Source of the DNA: Acidobacteriota bacterium
Lineage (GTDB): Bacteria > Acidobacteriota > Polarisedimenticolia > J045
Direction of reading: 5' to 3'
Length of the DNA stretch: 35,448 nt
NCBI GenBank assembly: GCA_003695625.1
Contig: RFIB01000138.1
Span: forward strand, 1 to 35,448
A program made the position numbers and the translations under genes. The stretch's first letter is position 1. Each line of letters starts with the position of its first letter. Below, piece after piece: positions 15,770 to 25,048 of this stretch. Below the pieces are notes generated by a model, which saw only the letters and a list, made by a program, of their open reading frames with translations, did no database searches and had not been told where the DNA came from.

Positions 15770-16561
15770 ATGTCCGGAACACCGCAGGAGCTCGTGCTCG
15801 TCGACCGTCCGGCGGAGCGTGTCGTGCGCCTGACGATCGACCGCCCGCCGGTCAACGCGCTCTCGCGGGCGCTGGTCGCGCGCCTGACGGACGCCGCCGC
15901 CACGGCGGCCGACGACCCCGCTGCGGCGTGCGTCGTGCTCGCCGCGCGCGGGCGGGCGTTCTGCGCCGGAGCCGACCTCAAGGAACGACGCGGGATGAGC
16001 GACGCCGAGGTGGTCGAGACGGTCGAGGCGATCGGGCGGATGACCGCGGCGGTCGCCGCGATCCCGGTGCCGACGCTCGCCGCGGTCCACGGTGCGGCGC
16101 TCGGCGGCGGGCTCGAGCTGGCGCTGGCCTGCGACCTGCGCATCGCCGCCGAGGACGCCCGGCTCGGCCTGCCCGAGTGCTCGCTGGCGATCATCCCCGG
16201 CGCCGGGGGCACCCAGCGCCTGCCGCGGATCGCCGGCCCCGCCGTGGCCAAGCGCTGGATCTTCACCGGTCGTGTCGGCACCGCCGCCGAGGCCCTGGCC
16301 GGCGGCATCGTCGACCGCGTGGTCCCTGCCGAGCGGCTCGAGCAGGAGACGCTTGCCCTCGCCGGCGAGATCGCGCGCTGCGGCCCGCTGGCGCTGCGCG
16401 CGGCCAAGCGCGCGATCGACGACGGGCTCGACGCGGCCCGGCTCGACGAGGGGCTCGCGATCGAGCGCCGCGCCTACCGGACGATCGTCGACACCGAGGA
16501 TCGCCGCGAGGCGCTGCGCGCCTTCGCCGAGAAGCGCCCGCCGCGATTCGAGGGGCGCTGA
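15770..16561 (+). CDS. enoyl-CoA hydratase/isomerase (crotonase) family
   Basis: Crotonases hydrate or rearrange enoyl-CoA thioesters in beta-oxidation and related pathways. The 263-residue product is the usual length. It shows the CoA-binding/oxyanion segment FCAGADLKER, then HGAALGGGLELALACDLRIA with catalytic E116, then LPECSLAIIPGAGGTQRLPR with catalytic E136. The 20-residue separation of the two Glu equals that of rat mitochondrial hydratase (E144/E164), so true hydratase activity is likely. AGGAGG at 15758 gives a strong ribosome site for ATG 15770. It stands alone on its strand between two minus-strand operons, with 19 bases between its stop and that of the convergent FIST gene. The downstream SDR genes on the other strand could supply a hydroxyacyl-CoA dehydrogenase, but nothing in the sequence proves that link. 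Confidence 0.9.
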   Translation: MSGTPQELVLVDRPAERVVRLTIDRPPVNALSRALVARLTDAAATAADDPAAACVVLAARGRAFCAGADLKERRGMSDAEVVETVEAIGRMTAAVAAIPVPTLAAVHGAALGGGLELALACDLRIAAEDARLGLPECSLAIIPGAGGTQRLPRIAGPAVAKRWIFTGRVGTAAEALAGGIVDRVVPAERLEQETLALAGEIARCGPLALRAAKRAIDDGLDAARLDEGLAIERRAYRTIVDTEDRREALRAFAEKRPPRFEGR

Positions 16562-16580
16562 TCCGCGACGGGGTTCGCCG

Positions 16581-17798
16581 CTACGTACCGCGGCGGAACA
16601 GGCCGAAGCAGCTCGTGTAGCCGTGCAGGAACGTGTAGCCCTGGACCGGTCCGATCTCGCCGTTGCAGAAGAACCCTCCGAGCGGCACCGGGCCGACCTT
16701 CTCGCGGAACAGGTCGGTGTCGTGATCCGGCACGCCGTTGAGGTGGATCCCGCGCCCGAGGCACGAGAACAGCAGCGCCCCCGCCGGCGGGCCATGCGCC
16801 GCGCCCGGCCCTGCGACGTAGCCGTCGAGCGCGGCGGCGAGATCGTCGTGCGACGTGCGCGCGTCGCGCACGTGGAACTGGACGATCTGCGTCTCGGTCA
16901 GCCGCGCGCCGACGACGAGCGTCTTCGTGCCCTCGTCGACGCCGAGCACGTTGCGGATCAGGAAGTCGCCCTGGCGATACTCGGTCTGCGATTCCTGCAT
17001 CGCGAGGCCGATGTGCAGCGCCTCGCGGAACAGCTCGCGGTCCTGCTCGGACAGCTCGCGGAACAGCGCCGCGAGCACCTCGAGCACGGGGCGCCCGTTG
17101 AGCTCGACGAGCAGGTTGCCGCGCGCGCGCGTGACGAACATCGGGTCGCCGATCGGCCGGCAGCCCTGGGCGACGATGGTGTCCATCGCCACGTCGCCGG
17201 CCAGCCCGAGGCCGATCAGCCCCTCGTCGAGCAGCCGGTCGCCGAGCAGCAGCGCGTGCTCGCCGGGGGCGCGACCGCCGCTGGCCAGTCCGCCGAGCTT
17301 GGGCGTGATCGGCAGCGCCGCGTCGAGCCGGCCGAGCAGCGGTTCCGGATCGAACGTGAACGGATCGGCGATCAGCAGCAGCGCACGCGTGCCGTCCGCG
17401 GCCAGCCCGAGCCGTGCGGCGAGATCGGCCGCCGGCGCGCCGGACGGCGGCAGGTCCCTCAGCCGCAGGTGGAACGGTGTGAGCGCCACCCCGGGCAGCG
17501 AGGCCGCGGTGACGGAGACGCCGGGGCGCTGTTCGACCTCCCGCCCGGCGCCGATCACGCCGCCGGCGGTGCAGCCGAGCGCCACGCGGGCGCCGACCGT
17601 GCCGGCGACCAGCCCGGGCAGACGGTCGAGCGCGTCCGCGTGGTGCGGGCTGACGAAGACCAGCGCGAGGTCCGGCCGCGCGCCGTCGAGCGCCTCGAGC
17701 GCGCCGGAGCCGGCCTCGACCAGGGCGCGCCCGAGATCGGACGCGCTCGACACGCCGGAGCCGAAGCGGAGCGGATCGCCGTCCGTCGGAGTGTTCAT
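16581..17798 (-). CDS. stand-alone FIST domain protein (FIST-N plus FIST-C)
   Basis: FIST is a predicted small-ligand sensory domain, thought to bind amino acids or similar. The 405-residue protein shows the FIST-N core (DLALVFVSPHHADALDRLP, then VALGCTAGGVIGAGREVEQ) and FIST-C (LIRNVLGVDEGTKTLVVGA, then ALLFSCLGRGIHL and PLGGFFCNGEIGPVQGYTFL). No kinase, GGDEF, chemoreceptor or membrane segment is fused to it, so it must act through a partner or simply as a binding protein. ATG 17798 is preferred; GTG 17807 would add three residues, and neither has a good ribosome site. It lies 36 bases after the SDR gene on the same strand and is probably the last gene of that operon. Its stop is 19 bases from the crotonase stop. 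Confidence 0.85.
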   Translation of the reverse strand: MNTPTDGDPLRFGSGVSSASDLGRALVEAGSGALEALDGARPDLALVFVSPHHADALDRLPGLVAGTVGARVALGCTAGGVIGAGREVEQRPGVSVTAASLPGVALTPFHLRLRDLPPSGAPAADLAARLGLAADGTRALLLIADPFTFDPEPLLGRLDAALPITPKLGGLASGGRAPGEHALLLGDRLLDEGLIGLGLAGDVAMDTIVAQGCRPIGDPMFVTRARGNLLVELNGRPVLEVLAALFRELSEQDRELFREALHIGLAMQESQTEYRQGDFLIRNVLGVDEGTKTLVVGARLTETQIVQFHVRDARTSHDDLAAALDGYVAGPGAAHGPPAGALLFSCLGRGIHLNGVPDHDTDLFREKVGPVPLGGFFCNGEIGPVQGYTFLHGYTSCFGLFRRGT

Positions 17799-17834
17799 GG
17801 GATCCACGGTACCAGACGCCCCGGGTTGCGCACC

Positions 17835-18551
17835 TCACCCGGCGCTCAGCCCGCCGTCGACGACCAGCACCGCGCCGTTGACGTATGCCGCCCGCTCGCC
17901 GGCGAGGAACGCGACCGCCGCGGCGATCTCGTCCGGCCGCGCCTGGCGGCCCGACGGGATCCGCGCCAGCGCCTGCGCGGCGCCCGGGTCGACGTCGGGG
18001 CGCAGTCCCATCGGCGTGTCGACGTAGCCGGGGCAGATCGCGTTGACGGTGATCCCGTGCCCGCCCCACTCGAGCGCGAGCGCCCGCGTCAATCCGACGA
18101 GCGCGTGCTTGGTGGCGACGTACGTCGAGCTGCGCGCCGCGCCGCGCAGTCCCTGGACCGAGGCGATGTTGATCACGCGGCCGCGGCGCCGTGCGGCCAT
18201 CTCCGGCAGCAGCTTCCGGCAGAGCAGCCATGGACCCCGCACGTTGACCGCGAACAGCCGCTCCCACTCGTCGAGCGCGACCTCGTCGACGCGGTGGAAC
18301 GGTCCGCCGATCCCGGCCGCGTTGACCAGCACCTCGACCGGACCGAGCACGCTCCCGACCCGCTCCACCGCGCGCTCGACCGTGTCCGGCTCCGACACGT
18401 CGCCGCGCAGCGCGAGGTCCTCGGCGTCGCGCCCCGCGTCGACCTGATCGAGTCCCGCGACCGCGCATCCCGCCTCCGCCAGGGCGGCGACGACCGCGCG
18501 GCCGATCCCTCCGGCGCTGCCGGTGACCAGCGCCACGCGCCGGCTGCTCAC
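17835..18551 (-). CDS. short-chain dehydrogenase/reductase (classical SDR, NAD-type)
   Basis: The 238-residue protein is a classical SDR. It has the nucleotide motif TGSAGGIG (10-17), NAAG at 77-80, N103, S131 (NIASVQG), and Y144 and K148 (YVATK), so the catalytic tetrad is complete. The acidic residue D35 at the end of the second strand (VAGLDQ) predicts NAD rather than NADP. The C-terminus (NGAVLVVDGGLS) is that of FabG and 3-hydroxybutyrate-dehydrogenase relatives. The substrate cannot be told. The GTG start at 18551 overlaps the TGA of the preceding SDR by four bases (GTGA), implying translational coupling. The FIST gene follows 36 bases downstream. Confidence 0.9.
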   Translation of the reverse strand: MSSRRVALVTGSAGGIGRAVVAALAEAGCAVAGLDQVDAGRDAEDLALRGDVSEPDTVERAVERVGSVLGPVEVLVNAAGIGGPFHRVDEVALDEWERLFAVNVRGPWLLCRKLLPEMAARRRGRVINIASVQGLRGAARSSTYVATKHALVGLTRALALEWGGHGITVNAICPGYVDTPMGLRPDVDPGAAQALARIPSGRQARPDEIAAAVAFLAGERAAYVNGAVLVVDGGLSAG

Positions 18552-19228
18552 AGCCGGCCCTCCGGGGGCAGCACGGTCAGCTCGGTCACGTGGGCCTCGC
18601 GATCCGCCTCGAGCAGGTCGGCGATGACCCGCGCGACCGCCTGCGGGCGCAGCATCCGGTCGCGGTCGAAGCCGGGCCGGCCGTCCCAGATCGCGGTGTC
18701 CACCGCGCCGGGGTGGATCAGCGTGACGCGCAGCCTGCGATCGCGAAACTCCTCGGCCGCGACGCGGACGAGCATGCGCTGGGCCGCCTTCGCGGCGCCG
18801 TAGCCGCCGCAGTCGCCCAGCGGCTCGCAGGCCGCGATCGAGCCGACGACGACGATCGCCCCGCCTTCGGCGAGCGCCTCGTGCAGCGCGCCGAGCAGGT
18901 GCAGCGTGCCGACGACATGCGTCTCGAGGTCTTCGCGCAGCGCGTCCGGCACCAGCCGTGCGACCGGTGCGAAGTGTCCGCCGCCGTGGGCCAGCACCGC
19001 GGCGCCGGGCGGGCCGTCGTGCGCGGCGATCCGTGCCAGCGCGGCGTCGATCGAGCCGCGGTCGCGGGCGTCGAGCCGCACGCGGCGGGTCGCAGGGTCG
19101 TCGGGCAGGTTGCGCGCGCCGGTCCAGCAGCGGCGCCCCCGCGCGCGCAGCGCCTCCGCGACCGCGGCACCGATGCCGCCCGAGCCGCCGACGACGAGCA
19201 CCGGCCCCGCGTCCGCCGTCGCGTTCAT
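18548..19228 (-). CDS. short-chain dehydrogenase/reductase (divergent)
   Basis: The 226-residue protein has the SDR nucleotide motif GGSGGIG (14-20), S130 (VVGSIAA), Y143 and K147 (YGAAK), and the late-strand motif HPGAVDT. Two positions depart from the classical pattern: NAAG is replaced by AHGGG (80-84), and the structural Asn before the active-site helix appears as H104 (THVVGTL). R39 after the second strand (TGARN) favours NADP. It may act on a different substrate or with altered proton relay from its neighbour. ATG 19228 overlaps the TGA of the upstream M16 partner by four bases, and its TGA overlaps the next SDR start. Two adjacent SDRs with different cofactor preference suggest sequential redox steps or a heteromer; that is inference. 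Confidence 0.85.
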   Translation of the reverse strand: MNATADAGPVLVVGGSGGIGAAVAEALRARGRRCWTGARNLPDDPATRRVRLDARDRGSIDAALARIAAHDGPPGAAVLAHGGGHFAPVARLVPDALREDLETHVVGTLHLLGALHEALAEGGAIVVVGSIAACEPLGDCGGYGAAKAAQRMLVRVAAEEFRDRRLRVTLIHPGAVDTAIWDGRPGFDRDRMLRPQAVARVIADLLEADREAHVTELTVLPPEGRL

Positions 19229-20663
19229 CGCTCGAAGATCTCCTCGACCGGCACGACGGCGATGTTGCCGCGCGGGACGACCAGCTCGCGGGCGAGATAG
19301 CGCCGGTCCGCCTCGTGCACCGCGGCCGGCTTCGGGGTGCGGTACGCCGGCGGCTCCGCCTCGCCGCGCTCGAGGGCGAGCGCGATCCGCTCCGGCGCGC
19401 CGGTCACCATCGCGATCCCGAGCCGGTCCGGCGTCATCGCCGCCGCGGCGCCCGCGGCGATCTCGTCGTCGGTCAGTTCCGTCGCCAGGCGGCGCAGTCG
19501 CGGCAGGTGTCCCTCGCTGCGCAGCCCGCAGGCGAGATCGTCGAGCGCGTGGCCCAGCCTGTCGGCGGTCGCCGCCTCGTGGTGGAACCGGTAGCGCGCG
19601 TTGAACGAGCGGAACATCGGCAGGTCGCCCGCCGGCACGCCCTCGGCGACGAGCCGGTCGATCTCGGCCAGCGCGACGCGCAGCGCGAACGGCGCGGCCT
19701 CGTCGGGCAGCGTCCGGATCCAGACCTCGAACAGCTGGCCGCGCCGCACGACGCCCGGCGGCGGGAACTGCCGCAGGCCGGCGTCGGGGAACGCCTCGAG
19801 GTAGGCGTAGTCGCCGTAGTTGAGCCCGCGCTGCTCGCGCAGCACGTGGAACAGCCGCCCGACCGAGCTGCGGTGCTCGCCGAGCCACGACGTCGCGATC
19901 GCCGCGCCGTAGAACGCCCGCTCGCCGCGGCGCAGGCCGAGCGGACGACCGACGCTGATCGAGGCATCGGCCTCGGGCTTGGCGACGAGCAGCGCTGCGG
20001 CGCCGGGACGCAGCGCGGGTGCGGGGGCGGGGGACAGCGCGATCGCCGGGCCGCCCGGCAGGTCGGCCAGCCGCCGCTCGAGGCGCGAGACGAGCCCGGG
20101 CGGCACCGCCCCGGCGAGCCCCCAGCTCAGCGCGCGGAACCGGTACCAGCGCTCGCGGAACGCCTGCAGGTCGGCGCGCCCGATCGCCTCGAGGCCGGCG
20201 ACCGTGCCGCCCACCGGATGCGCGTAGCCGCTGCCTGCGTACACGAGCGACCACAGCGCCGCCTTGGCCAGCTCCTCGTCGTCGCCGAAGCGCAGCCGGT
20301 GACGGATGTCGGCCAGCGCGGCGAGCCGGACCCGTTCGAGGTCGTCGGTGCGGAAGCCGGGCTCGACGAGCATCTCGCACAGCAGGTCGGCGGCGGTCTC
20401 CGCGTGCTCGCGCGGGACGCGCACGCGGAACGCCGTCCACTCGCGGTCGACGCGCGCCTCCGGCAGAGCGCCGAGCGGATACCACGCGTCGAGCAGCTCG
20501 GGCCAGCTCCGCCGGGCGGTGCCGCCCTCGACGATCATCCGCGCCACCAGGCAGGCGAGCCCTTCGCGTCCCTCCGGGTCCTCGGACGATCCGGTGCGCA
20601 CGCGGATCTCGAGACAGACCGTCGGCTCGTCGGGGACCGGCAGCAGCAGCGGTCCGCCGGTGA

Positions 20664-20667
<4 letters not shown>
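19225..20667 (-). CDS. M16 family peptidase-like protein, non-catalytic partner
   Basis: This 480-residue protein has the M16 fold but lacks the zinc site. Where active members read HxxEH, it reads GREGLACLVARMIVEGG, with no His. It keeps the substrate-binding Tyr segment of M16 partner subunits (GLNYGDYAYLEAF). In families such as mitochondrial processing peptidase and bacterial two-chain M16B enzymes, one chain carries zinc and the other holds substrate. The next upstream gene is exactly such an active chain, so a heterodimer is very likely. There is no signal peptide on either chain, so the pair should be cytoplasmic, unless leaders are non-canonical. GTG 20667 overlaps the TGA of the active chain by four bases, consistent with equal synthesis. 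Confidence 0.88.
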
Positions 20668-21931
<1,264 letters not shown>

Positions 21932-21935
<4 letters not shown>

Positions 21936-24358
21936 GGCGACGCCTCCGCACCGGCCGGTGCGAGCACCAGGTGGTGCATCGCGTCTCCGGGCAGGAACGG
22001 CACGAACCGCCCGGCGGCCCAGTCGTCGTGCTCGGAGCGGTACCACGGCGAGAGCGGGTGGCCGCTGGTCCCGCACGGCATGTGGAAGAACCCCTCGCGC
22101 TCGCGGCCCGGCGCGACGGCGAACCGCTCCGACGCGCCGAAGCCGGGGCCCTGGACCCGCGGCATGTACGCGTCGCCCGGCAGGCGGCGCGGCGGCATGT
22201 CGAGCCGCGCCGCGAGCGGCCCGGGCAGGACCGCGCTGAGCGGGTGCCGCGGGCGGCAGGTGTTGCGCTCGCCCCAGGTGCGCCCGGCGAGGGCCCGGCC
22301 TCCGGCGGTCAGCCCGGCGGCGACCCGGTCGGCGGCCGCGACGAGCAGCGCGTCCCAGGTGTCGAACCGGGGATCGAGCAGGTGGACCGGGCGCGCGGTG
22401 ACAAGCGCCCATACGCCCGCCTCGCGCTGGCGCAGCACGCCCCACGAGACGTCCGCTCCGCGCTCGTCGAGCGTGGCCGCGAACGGGGCGAGCACCAGCT
22501 CGTGCACCGCGTCGCGGAACGCACGCACGATCCTGTAGCCCGCCGAGTCGACCGCAGCGCGCGCGCCCCAGTTCGCGACCAGCGCGCGCATCTCGCCGCG
22601 CAGCGGGTCGCCGCCAGCGTGGCGTTCGAGCACCTCGAGCAGCAGCCGCTGCCAGCGCGCGAGGAACAGCGCGCGGTCGTCGAGCTGGACCGCGAGCAGG
22701 TCCGCGGGGGTCAGGCCGTCGCGGCCGGCAAGCCCGTCGCGGATCTGCCGCGCGCGGGCGCCGAGGGCGTATCCGGCGTCGCCGAGGATCGCCAGGTCTG
22801 ACCCGTCGACCACACGGGCGTTGGCGGTGACCACCAGGCCGTCGGCCGGGTCGACGATCCGCGGCACCTTCGCGGCGGGCAGCAGCCCGTCCCAGCGCCG
22901 CGAGCCGTCGGCGAACGACACCGGCCGCGACCCGTCGAAGCCGACGCGCCGCGGCAGGCTGCCGGCGATCGTCCAGCCGACCCGGCCGTCTCGCGTGGCG
23001 ACCTGGAGGTTCTGCGCGGGCATCCCGGCGCGGTGGGCGACGGCGAACGCCTGCTCGAGCGTCCGTGCGTCGAACAGGTCGAAGATTGCCGGATTGGTCG
23101 CGCCGTCGAGATCGGCGACCCACAGCGCGACGAACGGCGCGGCGTCTGCGGACGGTTCGTGCACGGGGCCCCAGACCGTCTCGCGCCAGCTCGTCTCGAC
23201 CGGCGCGCCCCCGGCGACCTCGAGTGTCATCTGTCGCTCGACAAACGGGCGCGGACCGCCCGGAGCCAGATAGCGCAGGTCCGGTGCGTCGGGATCCGGC
23301 TCGACGAGCACGACGTCGCAGGTGTCGGCGTAGGAGTTGGTGAAGCCCCACGCGATGTCACCGTTGCTGCCGGCGACGATGGCCGGGGCTCCCGGCAGGG
23401 TCACGCCGGTGACCGTGCGCAGCGGCCGGCCGGCGTCGTCCTCGAGCACCAGCGAGGCGTAGAGCCACGTCGCCGGCACGCCGAGCGGCAGGTGCATGTC
23501 GTTGGCGAGCAGCGCCGCGCCGCCGGCGTCGGCGCGCGGGCCCGCGACGGCGAACCCGTTGCTGCCGGGCGGCGGCGCGGCGGCGGCAGGCGGTTCGCCC
23601 GTGACCGGTGCCGGGGCGCGCGCGCGCAGGTCGAGCACCTCGGGTCCGGGCACCGTCGGCGCCGGGCGCGGCGCGCCCTGCATCGGCGCATCCCACGGCG
23701 TGCCGTCCGGCGCGAACAGGGCGGCGATCTCCGGGCCGAGATGACGGGCGAGCGCGTCGCGCGTCCGGTCGAAGCGGCACGTCGTGTCCTGCAGCAGCAG
23801 GTACATCGCGTCGACGACCAGCAGCGTGTCCTCGGCCCGCCACGCCGCGGGCTCGCTCCGCAGCAGGACGTACGACGGCGGCACGTCGCCGAGCGCGGCG
23901 AGTCCGGCATTGACCCCGGCGGCGTAGCGTTCGAGCGCCTCGCGGACCTCCGGGGCCAGGCTCGCGATCTCGCGCCGGGCACGCTCGCGGAACCGGTGGG
24001 GAGCCGCCGCCCGGTCCGACGGCAGCAGCGCCGGTCCGAACAGCGCGGCCAGCTCGCCCGCGGCGCGCCGCCGCGAGAGATCCATCTGGAAGAACCGCTC
24101 CTGGCCGTGGACGAACCCGAGCCCGAAGGCGAGGTCGCTCCGCGAGCGCGCGCGGACCGTCACGCGGCCGCGGGCGTCACGGTCGATCGCGATCGGCGCT
24201 GCGGGGCCGCGGACCGCGAGCGTGCCGTCGGTGGCCGGCAGACTCGCCTGCAGCCGGGACCGCAGCCACAGGGCGCCGCCGGCGCCGGCAGCGGCGGCGA
24301 CCAGGACGAGCGCGACGAGGGCGATCAGCAGCCGGCGCAGGGCGCGGGGCAGGGGCAT
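21932..24358 (-). CDS. penicillin acylase family (S45) Ntn-hydrolase, exported
   Basis: S45 enzymes cleave amides such as acyl-homoserine lactones, penicillins or cyclic lipopeptides after self-cleavage into alpha and beta chains. The 808-residue precursor has an N-terminal hydrophobic segment (~10-32, LLIALVALVLVAAAAGAGGA), either a signal peptide or anchor. The alpha part contains FGLGFVHGQERFFQMDLSRR, a family hallmark. Autoproteolysis is expected at G265-S266 (PPPGSNGFAV), making S266 the nucleophile. LLANDMHLPLG and SNGDIAWGFTN follow as in the family. A Pro/Ala-rich spacer (~228-264) precedes the cut. ATG 24358 fits the leader; a weak purine stretch lies upstream. It is the first gene of the run down to the FIST gene. 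Quorum quenching or peptide-antibiotic breakdown are possible roles, neither proven. Confidence 0.92.
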
Positions 24359-24403
24359 CGGCGAAATCCCGGCGCCGGGGGCCCTCCGGCGCGCCCGCCA
24401 GCT

Positions 24404-24409
24404 TATCAT
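24404..24409 (+). promoter_or_regulatory. -10 hexamer TATCAT in the acylase/phhB divergent gap
   Basis: TATCAT (5 of 6 to TATAAT) lies 55 bases before the phhB start. The complementary strand of the same bases gives a weaker GATAAG about 42 bases before the acylase start, so the region may serve both genes. No -35 is seen. Confidence 0.4.
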
Positions 24410-24463
24410 CGCGGCCGCGGCTGCCGTGTCGCAGGGGCCGGCGGAACCGCGGGAGACTGTTCG

Positions 24464-24766
24464 ATGGCGCGACCCAAGAAGCTGAGCGATGCCGAGATCG
24501 ACAAGCGGCTGGCCGACGTCCCGGGCTGGGAGGTCCAGGAAGGCAAGCTGTGCCGCGAATTCCGGTTCCCGACGTTCGTCGAGGCGTTCTCGTTCATGAG
24601 CGCGATGGCGCTGGTGTCCGAGAAGCTCGATCACCACCCCGAGTGGTGCAACGTGTACAACCGCGTGATGGTCGAACTCTCGACCCACGACGCCGGCGGC
24701 ATCACCACGCGGGACTTCGAGTGGGCCCGCCAGGCCAACTCGCTGGTGGGCTCGGCGAACGCCTGA
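24464..24766 (+). CDS. phhB: pterin-4a-carbinolamine dehydratase
   Basis: This cytoplasmic enzyme dehydrates 4a-hydroxytetrahydropterin and so helps recycle the cofactor of aromatic amino acid hydroxylases; in bacteria without such hydroxylases its relatives serve other pterin steps. The 100-residue product is the normal length. It carries the full signature EKLDHHPEWCNVYNRVMV followed by ELSTHDAGGITTRDFEWA: paired active-site His, the Tyr, and the THxxGG turn. ATG 24464 is preceded by GGGAGA about eight bases upstream. No phenylalanine hydroxylase or folate gene is present nearby, so it appears monocistronic. A stem-loop at 24839-24860 may end its transcript. Confidence 0.94.
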   Translation: MARPKKLSDAEIDKRLADVPGWEVQEGKLCREFRFPTFVEAFSFMSAMALVSEKLDHHPEWCNVYNRVMVELSTHDAGGITTRDFEWARQANSLVGSANA

Positions 24767-24838
24767 GCACGATAGGTCGCGGGTCTTGCGTGCGCTGTTT
24801 CGGGGGCGCCTCGCCGTCCCGCGCGGACGTCCGACGAC

Positions 24839-24860
24839 GCTGCCCGGTCCGCCGGGCAGC
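24839..24860 (+). terminator. hairpin terminator candidate after phhB
   Basis: GCTGCCCGG (24839-24847), loop TCCG, CCGGGCAGC (24852-24860) form a perfect 9-bp stem 72 bases after the phhB stop. It lacks a T-tract (CAGTCCTGTG follows), so it would be an atypical terminator of the kind proposed for GC-rich genomes, or a 3'-end stabilising hairpin. Confidence 0.45.
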
Positions 24861-24908
24861 CAGTCCTGTGCCACGAGCGCTCCGGGCGCCCGCAGGCGGA
24901 ATATCCGG

Positions 24909-24937
24909 TTGCCGCATTAATCAAATCGACGTATCAG
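24909..24937 (+). promoter_or_regulatory. sigma-70-type promoter for the metalloprotease gene
   Basis: TTGCCG (24909-24914, 4 of 6) and TATCAG (24932-24937, 4 of 6) are separated by exactly 17 bases, in the only A/T-rich island of the region (ATTAATCAAAT at 24917-24927). Transcription would start near 24944 and leave a leader of about 105 bases. Both hexamers are imperfect, so activity may be low or activator-dependent. Confidence 0.5.
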
Positions 24938-24953
24938 TTACTCCTCGGCTTGT

Positions 24954-25047
24954 CCGGCGGGCGCGGTCTTCCCGCGCGACCGCCGGGTGTTCTGCGGTGG
25001 GGATTCTGTTCCCACGGAGCGTACTCCCTGCCCGGGAGGGAGTACGC
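24954..25047 (+). promoter_or_regulatory. structured 5' leader: three stem-loops, the last sequestering the Shine-Dalgarno
   Basis: Stem I: 24954-24966 pairs with 24972-24986 (6 bp inner, 7 bp outer, 2-base GA bulge, loop TCTTC). Stem II: GTGGGGA (24997-25003) pairs with TTCCCAC (25009-25015), one G-U, loop TTCTG. Stem III: GCGTACTCCCT (25019-25029) and AGGGAGTACGC (25037-25047) are perfect complements around GCCCGGG. The ribosome site GGAGG (25035-25039) lies at the loop/3'-arm junction, and the GTG start follows at 25049. ACTCCCT in the 5' arm acts as an anti-Shine-Dalgarno. As RNA this would block initiation unless opened; as DNA it could be a repressor operator. I match it to no known riboswitch class. 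Confidence 0.6.
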
Positions 25048-25048
25048 G

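Noticed and set aside
24839-24860. Classical intrinsic terminator after phhB
   Set aside because: The stem is perfect but no T-tract follows, so it is listed only as a candidate and not as a standard terminator.
24950-25048. TTG 24950 as an upstream start of the metalloprotease, making the hairpins coding
   Set aside because: It would place 33 unrelated residues before a textbook signal peptide, and GTG 25049 has its own GGAGG site.
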